A stretch of DNA of 20,773 nt, taken from assembly GCA_022798155.1 (NCBI GenBank), contig JAAWLY010000014.1:1-20773 (forward strand). The letters are read 5' to 3'. The position numbers and the translations under genes are program-made. The notes below the pieces were generated by a model. It did not search any database. It was not told the DNA's origin and saw only the letters and a list, made by a program, of their open reading frames with translations. The stretch comes from Lawsonibacter sp. (GTDB lineage: Bacteria > Bacillota > Clostridia > Oscillospirales > Oscillospiraceae). Positions 14,619 to 20,773 of the stretch are shown piece after piece. Position 1 is the stretch's first letter, and the number at the start of each line of letters is the position of its first letter.

Positions 14619-15674
14619 TTATAACAGAAGACTTGCCGGGGTACAAGATAAATCTGCCGGTCCGGCCAAATTTTCCCGGAAAAACTCCAGCGCGTTCCGC
14701 CACAGGATGCCGTCGGCCTGGGCGGGGGAGAGGCCCCGGTCCTGAAAATACCGGTACAGCCCGGCAAATTTTTCCGGGCTGCCCAGCCCTGGGGGGACGT
14801 CGGTGCCGTCGGCGTCGGAGCCCAGGGCCAGGCAGTGTTCCGCTCCCAGCTCCAGGAAGCGCTCCACGTGGCGCCACAGGTCGTCCAGGGTGGCGGGGCG
14901 GCTGCCGGTGCGCAGGAAGTCCTGGGCGTAATTCAGGCCGATAAGGCAGTTTCGGCGGACCATCTCCCCGATCTGCGCATCCGTCAGGTTGCGCCTGTGG
15001 CCGCAGACGGACCGGGCGTTGGAGTGGCTGGCCACGAAGGGCTTCTTTGCCGTCTCCAGCAGATTGTCAAAGCCCTGGTCGTTTAAATGGGACACATCCA
15101 CTAAAATCCCGTGCTCCTCCAGCGCCCGGACAGCCTGCTTTCCGAAGGGGGACAGGCCGTGGCCCGTCACGTTTCCGGAACCGATCTCGTTTTCTCCGTT
15201 CCAGGTGAGAGTGACCATCCGCACCCCGTCCCGGGCCAGAATCTCCACCCGGTCCAGCCGCCCGGCCAGGGCGGAGCCGTTCTCCACGGTGAGGATGGCG
15301 GCCGCTTTGCCAGAGGCCCAGGCGGTCTCGATATCCCCGGCGGTGCGGCAGGGAAGGACCTCCAGCTTCTCCATCTGCCGGTGAAAGTTGCGCTGGTGCA
15401 GGTCATAATAGGCGACGGCCTCCTCTCCGCGGAACTCGTCGGGGATGAAAATGGCGCAGCACTGACACCAGCGTACCTCCTCCGGGATGGCGGACAGGGA
15501 GAAGTGCCGGCCGGGCAGGTCCAGGGTGTCGGTGTCCCGGACCCGCTCTGCCAGCGTGGCCGCGGCTTCGGATTTTTGGGCCGGGTCCCGCAGGGAGGCC
15601 AGCAGGTTGTAGTCCTCCGCCTTCAGGGCGGTGAGAGTGTCGCAGTGCAGATCAATCAAGGCGTAGGGAAGCAT
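14619..15674 (-). CDS. Membrane dipeptidase-type metallopeptidase (peptidase family M19)
   Basis: This 351-residue protein is a zinc-dependent dipeptidase of the renal-dipeptidase family. The metal motif HxD is in LIDLHCDTLTA (His10, Asp12). TVENGSALAG supplies the expected bridging glutamate, VDVSHLND and FVASHSNAR give the two histidine ligands, and GHRRNLTD follows as in other M19 enzymes. There is no signal peptide, so it is cytoplasmic. The start is the ATG at 15674, 8 bases after AAAGGAG; an in-frame GTG three codons earlier overlaps that site and is rejected. The gene follows tex by 37 bases with no terminator between. Such enzymes cleave dipeptides, including D-amino-acid-containing ones; the substrate here is unknown. 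Confidence 0.92.
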   Translation of the reverse strand: MLPYALIDLHCDTLTALKAEDYNLLASLRDPAQKSEAAATLAERVRDTDTLDLPGRHFSLSAIPEEVRWCQCCAIFIPDEFRGEEAVAYYDLHQRNFHRQMEKLEVLPCRTAGDIETAWASGKAAAILTVENGSALAGRLDRVEILARDGVRMVTLTWNGENEIGSGNVTGHGLSPFGKQAVRALEEHGILVDVSHLNDQGFDNLLETAKKPFVASHSNARSVCGHRRNLTDAQIGEMVRRNCLIGLNYAQDFLRTGSRPATLDDLWRHVERFLELGAEHCLALGSDADGTDVPPGLGSPEKFAGLYRYFQDRGLSPAQADGILWRNALEFFRENLAGPADLSCTPASLLL

Positions 15675-15711
15675 GAATATCACTCCTTTTCTGCCATTCT
15701 ATGTGGGAGAC

Positions 15712-17859
15712 TCACGGTTTCTTCATGGTCAGGGAAATCCGTTTTTTCTTCTCGTCCACCTCGACGACCCATACAGTAATTACATCTCCCACGCTGAGCA
15801 GCTCGGAGGGGTGGCGGACCCGGCGGGGCAGTTTGGAGATGTGGACCAGGCCGTCCTGGTGGACGCCGATGTCTACAAACACGCCGAAGTCGATGACGTT
15901 GCGCACCGTGCCCTGGAGCTCCATGCCGGGCTTTAAGTCCTTGGCCTCCATCACGTCGGTGCGGAGGATGGGGGGCGGCAGCTCGTCCCGGGGGTCCCGA
16001 CCCGGCTTAGACAGCTCCTTTACAATGTCCGCCAGCGTGGGCGCACCCGCCCCGCAGGCTTCACTGAGGGCCTCGTAGCCGATCTCCTCCGCCCTGGCCT
16101 TCAGCTCCGTGATGTTCCCCGCCTTCACGTCCTCCAAAGAAAAGCCGCAGGCGGCGAGGAGCTTTTCCGCTGCGGCGTAGCTCTCCGGGTGGACGCCGGT
16201 GTTGTCCAGAATAGATTTGCTCTCGGGCACCCGGAGAAATCCGGCGCACTGCTCAAAGGCCTTTGGCCCCAGCTTGGGGACCTTTAAAAGCTGCTTCCGG
16301 GTGGTGAACACCCCGTTCTCCTCCCGGTACTTCACAAGGTTTTTGGCGGTGGCGGCGGTAAGGCCGCTCACCCGCTGGAGCAGGGAGGGGGAGGCGGTGT
16401 TGGCGTCCACCCCAACGGCGTTGACGCAGTCCTCCACCACCCAGTCCAGGGTCTCGCCCAGCCGGGCCTGGGGCATGTCGTGCTGGTACTGGCCCACCCC
16501 GATGGCCTTGGGGTCGATCTTTACCAGCTCGGCCAGGGGGTCCTGGAGCCGCCGGGCGATGGACACGGCGCTTCTCAGGTTCACGTCGAACTGGGGGAAC
16601 TCCTCGGCGGCCAGCTTGCTGGCGGAGTAGACCGAGGCCCCCGCCTCGCTGACGATCATGTAGGACACCCCGCCGCCCACCGTTTTGATGAGCTCCACCG
16701 TCATCTGTTCGGTCTCACGGCTGGCGGTGCCGTTGCCGATGGCGATGTGCTCCACCCCGTGCCTCTTTATCATAGCGGCCAGGATGTGGATGCACTCCGC
16801 CCTTTTCCGCTCCCCATGGGTGGGATAGACCACCGTGGTGTCCAGCACCTTGCCGGTGCCGTCCACCACTGCCACCTTGCACCCCATGCGGTAGCCCGGG
16901 TCCAGGCCCATGGTCACCCGGCCCTTGACGGGGGGCTGCATAAGCAGAGGCTTCAGGTTCAAGGCGAACATGTGGATGGCCCCCTCGTAGGCCTGGTCGG
17001 TGAGGGTGTTCCGGATCTCCCGCTCCATAGAGGGCTGAACAAGGCGGTCGTAGGCGTCGTCCGCCGCAGCCCGGACAAAGTCCATGGCCGCCCGGTTGGG
17101 GACAGTCATCCGGCGGACGGCGATGTGGGCGGTCTCCGGGTCCAGCTCCACCGAAACCTTTAAAATATTTTCCCGCTCCCCCCGGTTGATGGCCAGCATC
17201 TGGTAGCCCTGAACCCGGCTGACCGGCTGCTTAAAGTCGTAGTACAGCCGGTAGACTGTGTCCTCCGGCTCTTTGTCGGCGGCTTTGGACACCAGCAGGC
17301 TGCGGTGCAGATAGAGGGCCCGCAGCTCCTTGCGGATGTCGGCATCGTCGGAGATAAGCTCGGCGATGATGTCGCTGGCCCCCTGGAGGGCGTCAGCGGC
17401 TGTCTCCACCCCTTTCTCGGGGTCGATGTAGTCCTGGGCGGCGGCTTCCATGTCCACCGCCGGGCCGAAGGCGAAGGCCAGAGCAGCCAGGGGCTCCAGT
17501 CCCTTCTCCCGGGCGATGGTGGCCCGGGTGCGCCGCTTCTGCTTGTAAGGGCGGTACAGGTCCTCCACCTCGGCCAGGGTGGCGGCGGAGTCGATGGCGG
17601 CGGACAGCTCCTCCGTGAGCTTGCCCTGGTTTTCGATGGAGGTTTTTACCTCCCCCTTCCGGGAGTCCAGATTGCGCAGGTATTGCAGCCGGTCGGCCAG
17701 CTGGCGGAGCAGCTGGTCGTCCATGGAGCCATGGAGCTCTTTGCGGTAGCGGGCGATAAAAGGGATGGTGGCCCCCTCGTCGATGAGATTGACCACGTTT
17801 TGCACGTGTTCTTCGGTGCGGCCCAGCTCCTGGGCCAGAGTCTGGATAATTGGGTCCAT
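15712..17859 (-). CDS. tex: Tex-family RNA-binding transcription accessory protein
   Basis: This 715-residue protein is Tex, a conserved nucleic-acid-binding factor related to eukaryotic Spt6. The N-terminal helical domain (MDPIIQTLAQELGRTEEH) leads into a YqgF-like RNase H fold (MGLDPGYRMGCKVAVVDGT). Helix-hairpin-helix repeats follow (VSGLTAATAKNLVKYREENG, then LLKVPKLGPKAFEQCAGFL). A C-terminal S1 RNA-binding domain (GMELQGTVRNVIDFGVFVDI to KKRISLTMKKP) ends it. The start is the ATG at 17859, 7 bases after AAGGAG; the open frame upstream runs antisense through the cobalamin riboswitch and is not coding. It heads the operon with the M19 dipeptidase and the zinc-ribbon gene. Confidence 0.95.
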   Translation of the reverse strand: MDPIIQTLAQELGRTEEHVQNVVNLIDEGATIPFIARYRKELHGSMDDQLLRQLADRLQYLRNLDSRKGEVKTSIENQGKLTEELSAAIDSAATLAEVEDLYRPYKQKRRTRATIAREKGLEPLAALAFAFGPAVDMEAAAQDYIDPEKGVETAADALQGASDIIAELISDDADIRKELRALYLHRSLLVSKAADKEPEDTVYRLYYDFKQPVSRVQGYQMLAINRGERENILKVSVELDPETAHIAVRRMTVPNRAAMDFVRAAADDAYDRLVQPSMEREIRNTLTDQAYEGAIHMFALNLKPLLMQPPVKGRVTMGLDPGYRMGCKVAVVDGTGKVLDTTVVYPTHGERKRAECIHILAAMIKRHGVEHIAIGNGTASRETEQMTVELIKTVGGGVSYMIVSEAGASVYSASKLAAEEFPQFDVNLRSAVSIARRLQDPLAELVKIDPKAIGVGQYQHDMPQARLGETLDWVVEDCVNAVGVDANTASPSLLQRVSGLTAATAKNLVKYREENGVFTTRKQLLKVPKLGPKAFEQCAGFLRVPESKSILDNTGVHPESYAAAEKLLAACGFSLEDVKAGNITELKARAEEIGYEALSEACGAGAPTLADIVKELSKPGRDPRDELPPPILRTDVMEAKDLKPGMELQGTVRNVIDFGVFVDIGVHQDGLVHISKLPRRVRHPSELLSVGDVITVWVVEVDEKKKRISLTMKKP

Positions 17860-17893
17860 AGTCGTTCTCCTTGGCAAATAAAAGTCAAAGGAA

Positions 17894-17922
17894 AGTTTAC
17901 TCCAAAAAGAGGCAAAAGTCCA
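17894..17922 (-). promoter_or_regulatory. Possible promoter of tex
   Basis: On the minus strand a TGGACT (17917-17922) and a TAAACT (17894-17899) are 17 bases apart, about 35 bases before the tex start. Both are partial matches, and the site adjoins the -35 of the divergent riboswitch promoter. Confidence 0.4.
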
Positions 17923-17923
17923 G

Positions 17924-17952
17924 TTGGCTTTTTGTCGGAGCTGTGGTATAAT
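17924..17952 (+). promoter_or_regulatory. Promoter of the cobalamin riboswitch unit
   Basis: TTGGCT (17924-17929) and a perfect TATAAT (17947-17952) are spaced by 17 bases, just upstream of the riboswitch. Confidence 0.75.
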
Positions 17953-17959
17953 TTTCCCG

Positions 17960-18110
17960 CTCAGGTGCCCGGATGGAAGAATCCGGGAGAATAGGGAAGA
18001 AACACACGGTCCCGCCGCTGTGAGAGGGGAGCCGGGCTTCAAGATGCCACTGGGAAACCGGGAAGGCGAAGCCGGGCAGTGAGCCTCAAGTCAGAAGACC
18101 TGCCTGGGGA
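17960..18110 (+). promoter_or_regulatory. Cobalamin (B12) riboswitch
   Basis: The leader carries the conserved cobalamin aptamer. It opens with CAGGTGCCCGGATGG...GAATAGGGAA, continues with CCGCCGCTGTGA and GATGCCACTGGG, and ends with the B12 box AAGTCAGAAGACCTGCC (18088-18104). No T-run terminator separates it from the gene. A small GCCG...CGGC hairpin lies next to the GAGGAGG site, so control is more likely at translation initiation. It should repress the DUF4430 and ECF genes when adenosyl- or other cobalamin is abundant. Confidence 0.95.
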
Positions 18111-18148
18111 AATATACGAATGCCGCGAGAGACGGCGAGGAGGTACTT

Positions 18149-18541
18149 ATGAAAGGAAACAAGAGGGCGCTGTTTGCCGTGGCCGCTTTGGCGGTGGCCG
18201 CGGCCTTGATGCTGGGCATCTGGTACTTTGCCAAACCCCGGACCCAAGAGGGGGCCAAGACGGTGGCGGTGGAAGTGGTCCACGCTGACGAGAGCACCAA
18301 GGAATTTACCTATCACACTGACGCGGAGTATTTGGGCGAGGTGCTGCTGGCAGAGGGGCTGATCCAGGGGGAGGACAGCGCCTACGGCCTGTTCATCACC
18401 ACGGTGGACGGCGAAACCGCCCAAGACGACCTGCGGCAGTGGTGGTGCGTCACCAAAGGCGGGGAGCGGGTGGACACCGGTGTGGACTCCACTCCCATCG
18501 CCGACGGGGACCACTTTGAGCTGACTATGTCCACCTACTGA
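18149..18541 (+). CDS. Membrane-anchored DUF4430 (transcobalamin C-terminal-like) protein
   Basis: This 130-residue protein has an N-terminal hydrophobic segment (about residues 8-27, ALFAVAALAVAAALMLGIWY) that serves as signal anchor; there is no lipobox cysteine. The rest (about 38-130) matches the DUF4430 / transcobalamin-like C-terminal beta domain. EYLGEVLLAEGLI is the start of the fold, and LRQWWCVTKGGERVDTGVD followed by ADGDHFELTMSTY is its typical end. In human transcobalamin and intrinsic factor the equivalent domain covers the corrin ring. GAGGAGG lies 6 bases before the ATG. It is the first gene after a cobalamin riboswitch and is followed 7 bases later by an ECF S component, so a role in capturing B12 or a precursor outside the membrane is a reasonable inference. 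Confidence 0.85.
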   Translation: MKGNKRALFAVAALAVAAALMLGIWYFAKPRTQEGAKTVAVEVVHADESTKEFTYHTDAEYLGEVLLAEGLIQGEDSAYGLFITTVDGETAQDDLRQWWCVTKGGERVDTGVDSTPIADGDHFELTMSTY

Positions 18542-18548
18542 GGGCGTC

Positions 18549-19067
18549 ATGGACAGAAACAGTATGCGCGCGGCCAGCCGGCGGGTGGTGCTGTGCGCCC
18601 TGCTGGCCGCCATGACCATGGCGCTGAAAATGGCCATGGCCCCTCTGCCCAACATCGAGCCGGTGTCCCTGATGATTCTGGTGTGTGCCCTGGTCTTTGG
18701 CCGGCAGGTGTTCTACGTTGTCTTTACCTATATTTTTCTGGAGGGGCTGGTCTTTGGCTTTGGCCTGTGGTGGGCCAGCTATCTCTATCTCTGGCCCCTG
18801 TGGGCGGGTGCGGTGCTGTTGCTGGGGCGGGGGCGGGAGAAGCCGCCCCTGTTCTGGGCTGCAGCCAGCGGGGCCTTTGGGCTGAGCTTCGGGGCGCTGG
18901 ACGCCCTGCCCTACCTGGCGGGGGGGCCGATGGCGGCCCTTTCCCGTTGGGTGTTGGGCATCCCCTTCGACCTGCTCCACTGCGTCGGAAATTTTTTCCT
19001 GGCCCTGACGCTGGAGCGGCCCCTGTGCCGGGCGCTGAGCCTGGCCCGGGATAAAATGGGGCGGTAA
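18549..19067 (+). CDS. ECF transporter S component, probably for cobalamin or a precursor
   Basis: This 172-residue hydrophobic protein has about five or six membrane segments and the size of the substrate-binding S component of energy-coupling-factor transporters. The first segment reads RRVVLCALLAAMTMALKMAM, PLPNIEPVSLMILVCALVFG follows, and later come FGLSFGALDALPYLAGG and a short cytoplasmic tail. The shared T subunit and ATPases must be encoded elsewhere. It lies 7 bases after the DUF4430 gene under the same cobalamin riboswitch, which points to B12 or a corrinoid precursor as the substrate (inference). It may belong to the CbrT or CblT group; I cannot tell which. Confidence 0.85.
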   Translation: MDRNSMRAASRRVVLCALLAAMTMALKMAMAPLPNIEPVSLMILVCALVFGRQVFYVVFTYIFLEGLVFGFGLWWASYLYLWPLWAGAVLLLGRGREKPPLFWAAASGAFGLSFGALDALPYLAGGPMAALSRWVLGIPFDLLHCVGNFFLALTLERPLCRALSLARDKMGR

Positions 19068-19075
19068 ATGGACTG

Positions 19076-19112
19076 AAACAGGGATGCGGCGCGGTCCGCA
19101 CCCCTGTTTTTT
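19076..19112 (+). terminator. Terminator of the cobalamin-regulated unit
   Basis: A 14-base-pair hairpin with one mismatch (19076-19089 with 19096-19109, 6-base loop) continues into a T run ending at 19112, just after the ECF S gene. Confidence 0.9.
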
Positions 19113-19183
19113 GACAGAATTGTCATAAGTTACAAGATAAACTGAAAAATGAAAAAAGTTTTTGAAAAAGCAACAAAAACCCC

Positions 19184-19212
19184 TTGACAAAACAGCGGAA
19201 TGGGTTTACAAT
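19184..19212 (+). promoter_or_regulatory. Promoter of the 42-residue protein locus
   Basis: A perfect TTGACA (19184-19189) and TACAAT (19207-19212) are 17 bases apart. Transcription near 19219 would give a leader of about 250 bases before the small gene. Confidence 0.85.
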
Positions 19213-19289
19213 AACAACGTCAAAGGGAAATGCGGAAGCGGCGCTTTCCCGGTCAAGACAAGAATCTGCGAGAAAAGAGGTGGGCACGG

Positions 19290-19358
19290 ATGCATCAGCG
19301 TTATGTCACCCAGGGGGCACTTTTCATTTCGCAAACGTTTGGAGCATACTGTGCGTAG
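19290..19358 (+). CDS. Possible 22-residue upstream peptide
   Basis: Inside the long leader an ATG lies 9 bases after GAGG (19277-19280) and opens a 22-codon frame (MHQRYVTQGALFISQTF... ending at TAG). It resembles no family I know. A second short frame in another register (from 19303) runs up to overlap the start of the 42-residue gene by ATGA. Either could be a leader peptide; neither is secure. Confidence 0.3.
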   Translation: MHQRYVTQGALFISQTFGAYCA

Positions 19359-19472
19359 CTTTGCGGCCTGGCTGGCCGGACCGGTGAAAACAGCAATTCT
19401 CCATCGTTTGCGTGGCAGACGGTGGTATTTTTATACCCATTTTCAGAATAATACAGAAAGGAGTTGGCGGAT

Positions 19473-19601
19473 ATGACGATGCCAAAACGGGAAGTAAACA
19501 ACATTTGGGCCAAGGTCCGCGACGATGTGGACGTTGACGATCTGATCTTCAACTACGAGGCCTACCACACCAGCGAGGACGACACGTACAGCGACCGGTA
19601 A
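19473..19601 (+). CDS. Small acidic protein of unknown function (42 residues)
   Basis: AAAGGAG precedes an ATG that opens a 42-codon frame ending in TAA. The protein starts MTMPKREVNNIWAKVRDD, has an acidic middle (DDVDVDDLIFNYEAY), and ends TSEDDTYSDR. It has no cysteine, no signal peptide and no membrane segment. Its own consensus promoter, a good ribosome binding site and an immediate terminator argue that it is a real gene despite its size. I do not recognise a family. It is not obviously linked to either neighbour. It could be a small regulatory or adaptor protein, or a peptide precursor; the sequence does not decide. Confidence 0.65.
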   Translation: MTMPKREVNNIWAKVRDDVDVDDLIFNYEAYHTSEDDTYSDR

Positions 19602-19644
19602 GGCCGCTTGTCTCCGGCGGAAGGCCGGTAAAAAGGAATGAGAG

Positions 19645-19672
19645 GCCGCGGCGGAAGCCGCGGCGTTTTTTT
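19645..19672 (+). terminator. Terminator of the 42-residue protein locus
   Basis: GCCGCGGC (19645-19652) pairs perfectly with GCCGCGGC (19657-19664) around GGAA and is followed by G and seven T (19666-19672). Confidence 0.93.
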
Positions 19673-19719
19673 GCACAAGAAATTACAGAAAAAAGGCCAG
19701 AATATTCCGCTGGAGGGGC

Positions 19720-19748
19720 TTGCTTTCTTGAAGGGATTATACTAAAAT
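19720..19748 (+). promoter_or_regulatory. Possible promoter of the carboxyltransferase gene
   Basis: TTGCTT (19720-19725) and TAAAAT (19743-19748) are 17 bases apart and lie about 130 bases upstream of the gene. Both are partial matches, but no better pair is present between the preceding terminator and the gene. Confidence 0.5.
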
Positions 19749-19771
19749 ATAGGGCAAGCGACTAAAACGTC

Positions 19772-19862
19772 CGCCCCAAGGGGCAAATTTCCCCCCGACG
19801 CACCTGCTGAACGGCTCCGCAAGGGGCGTTCGGCGCAGGGAAAAGCTCCGGGGAGCAATATG
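19772..19862 (+). other. Structured 5' untranslated region of the carboxyltransferase gene
   Basis: Between promoter and start codon the RNA can form three hairpins: GCCCC/GGGGC near 19774, an imperfect stem CCTGC-GAACG with CGTTC-GCAGG around 19803-19841, and GCTCC/GGAGC at about 19846-19857, directly before the GGAGG site. No known riboswitch motif was recognised. Confidence 0.4.
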
Positions 19863-19877
19863 GAGGTTGAAAAAATT

Positions 19878-20773
19878 ATGAGCAAGACCAGAAAAGTAGG
19901 CTTTACCGAGACCGTTCTGCGTGACGCCAACCAGTCTCTGATCGCCACCCGTCTGCCCTACAGCAAGTTTGAGCCCATCCTGGAGACCATGGACAAGGCC
20001 GGCTACTACTCCGCTGAGGTGTGGGGCGGCGCCACCTTCGACGTGTGCCTGCGTTATCTGCAGGAGGATCCCTGGGAGCGGCTGCGGAAGATCCGCGCCA
20101 AGATGCCCAACACCAAGCTGCAGATGCTGCTGCGGGGCCAGAACATCCTAGGCTATAAGCACTACCCCGACGACGTGGTGCGCAAGTTTGTGGAGTACTC
20201 CATCAAAAACGGCATCGACATCATTCGTATTTTCGACGCTCTGAACGACGCCCGCAACCTGGAGGTGGCCATCGACGAGACCGTCAAGCGGGGCGGCCAC
20301 GCCTCCGGCACCATCTGCTTCACCACCAGCCCCGTCCACACCCTGGAGAAGAATGTCCAAATGGTGAAGGACCTGAAGAGCATGGGTGTAAAGTCCATCT
20401 GCATTAAGGACATGGCCGGCATCATGGGCCCCAAGGAGTCCTATGATCTGGTTTCCGCCATCAAGGACGCCGTGCCCGAGCTGCCCCTGGTCATCCACAC
20501 CCACTGCACCACGGGCCTGGCTTTCATGACCTGCCTGAAGGGCGTGGAAGCGGGCGCAGACGTCATCGACACCGCCATCTCCCCCATGTCCGGCGGTACC
20601 GCCCAGCCCGCCACCGAGACCCTGGCCTACGCTCTGCGCTCCCTGGGTTACCAGGTGGACCTGGACGACAAGGTGCTCATCAAGATGGCCGACTTCTTCA
20701 AGGGCGTCCGGGCTGACTTCATCAAGGACGGCACCCTGGACCCCATCTCCATGGCCACCGACACCCAGTGCCT
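19878..20773 (+). CDS. oadA: Biotin-dependent carboxyltransferase subunit (oxaloacetate decarboxylase alpha / pyruvate carboxylase subunit B type), partial
   Basis: The 298 visible residues are the carboxyltransferase (HMGL-like TIM barrel) domain that moves CO2 between biotin and pyruvate/oxaloacetate. TETVLRDANQSLIATRL near the start holds the metal-binding aspartate. AEVWGGATFDVCLRYLQEDPW and RIFDALND follow. CIKDMAGI supplies the lysine that is carbamylated in the family, and IHTHCTTGLA gives the two metal-binding histidines. GGAGG lies 11 bases before the ATG. The gene runs past the right edge, so whether a biotin-carrier domain is fused cannot be seen. The motifs fit OadA, stand-alone pyruvate carboxylase subunit B and the transcarboxylase 5S subunit alike; the sodium-pump partners, if any, are outside the window. 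Confidence 0.88.
   Translation, partial: MSKTRKVGFTETVLRDANQSLIATRLPYSKFEPILETMDKAGYYSAEVWGGATFDVCLRYLQEDPWERLRKIRAKMPNTKLQMLLRGQNILGYKHYPDDVVRKFVEYSIKNGIDIIRIFDALNDARNLEVAIDETVKRGGHASGTICFTTSPVHTLEKNVQMVKDLKSMGVKSICIKDMAGIMGPKESYDLVSAIKDAVPELPLVIHTHCTTGLAFMTCLKGVEAGADVIDTAISPMSGGTAQPATETLAYALRSLGYQVDLDDKVLIKMADFFKGVRADFIKDGTLDPISMATDTQC

Noticed and set aside
17860..18042. In-frame extension of tex upstream to 18042
   Set aside because: It is antisense to the cobalamin riboswitch and its promoter. AAGGAG just before 17859 and the family's usual N-terminus fix the start.
19878..20773. A biotin carrier or sodium-pump gene cluster
   Set aside because: Only the carboxyltransferase domain is visible before the right edge; partners cannot be claimed.
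1..20773. CRISPR arrays, prophage or intact insertion sequences
   Set aside because: No regularly spaced direct repeats, phage structural genes or intact transposase with terminal inverted repeats were seen.

Overview
This window is a GC-rich, Firmicutes-type chromosomal segment. The regulatory RNAs (T-box, L10 leader, glmS ribozyme, cobalamin riboswitch), strong AGGAGG-type ribosome binding sites, TTGACA/TATAAT promoters with 16-17 base spacers and the gene families all suggest an anaerobic clostridium. I infer a gut Oscillospiraceae relative such as the Flavonifractor, Lawsonibacter or Intestinimonas group. That placement rests on style and gene content, not on a marker comparison.

Layout. 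(1) 1-2985, minus strand: a consensus promoter and T-box leader, most likely with a Phe specifier (UUC), precede a TrpR-like regulator gene (yerC) and iorA-iorB, an arylpyruvate:ferredoxin oxidoreductase that runs off the left edge. (2) 2986-3302: an AT-richer stretch without a recognisable gene. (3) 3303-7155, minus: prfB (release factor 2) and, overlapping it by ATGA, a TetM/EF-G-like GTPase fused to a C-terminal YacP/Rae1-type NYN ribonuclease domain. (4) 7185-7427: a decayed IS630-family transposase fragment. (5) 7583-8883, plus: rplJ-rplL behind a consensus promoter and L10 leader attenuator, closed by a strong terminator. (6) 9067-10531, plus: a divergent ROK-family protein, converging on glmS (minus). 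glmS has a complete glmS ribozyme in its leader and shares a divergent promoter region with galM (plus). (7) 13938-14110: tRNA-Gln(CTG) as its own transcription unit. (8) 14243-17859, minus: tex, an M19 dipeptidase and a small zinc-ribbon membrane protein in one probable operon. (9) 17924-19112, plus: a cobalamin riboswitch controlling a DUF4430 (transcobalamin-like) anchored protein and an ECF transporter S component. (10) 19184-19672, plus: a small monocistronic unit encoding a 42-residue acidic protein of unknown function, with a long leader. (11) 19720 to the right edge: a carboxyltransferase subunit of the oxaloacetate decarboxylase/pyruvate carboxylase type.

Most genes are housekeeping. 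The parts most worth a second look are: the Phe-type T-box in front of an enzyme usually called catabolic, which fits reductive aryl-acid assimilation; the ribosome-binding GTPase-NYN nuclease fusion coupled to RF2; the riboswitch-controlled transcobalamin-like protein plus ECF S component, a candidate B12 capture module; and the orphan 42-residue protein locus. No CRISPR array, prophage, rRNA or intact insertion sequence was seen.
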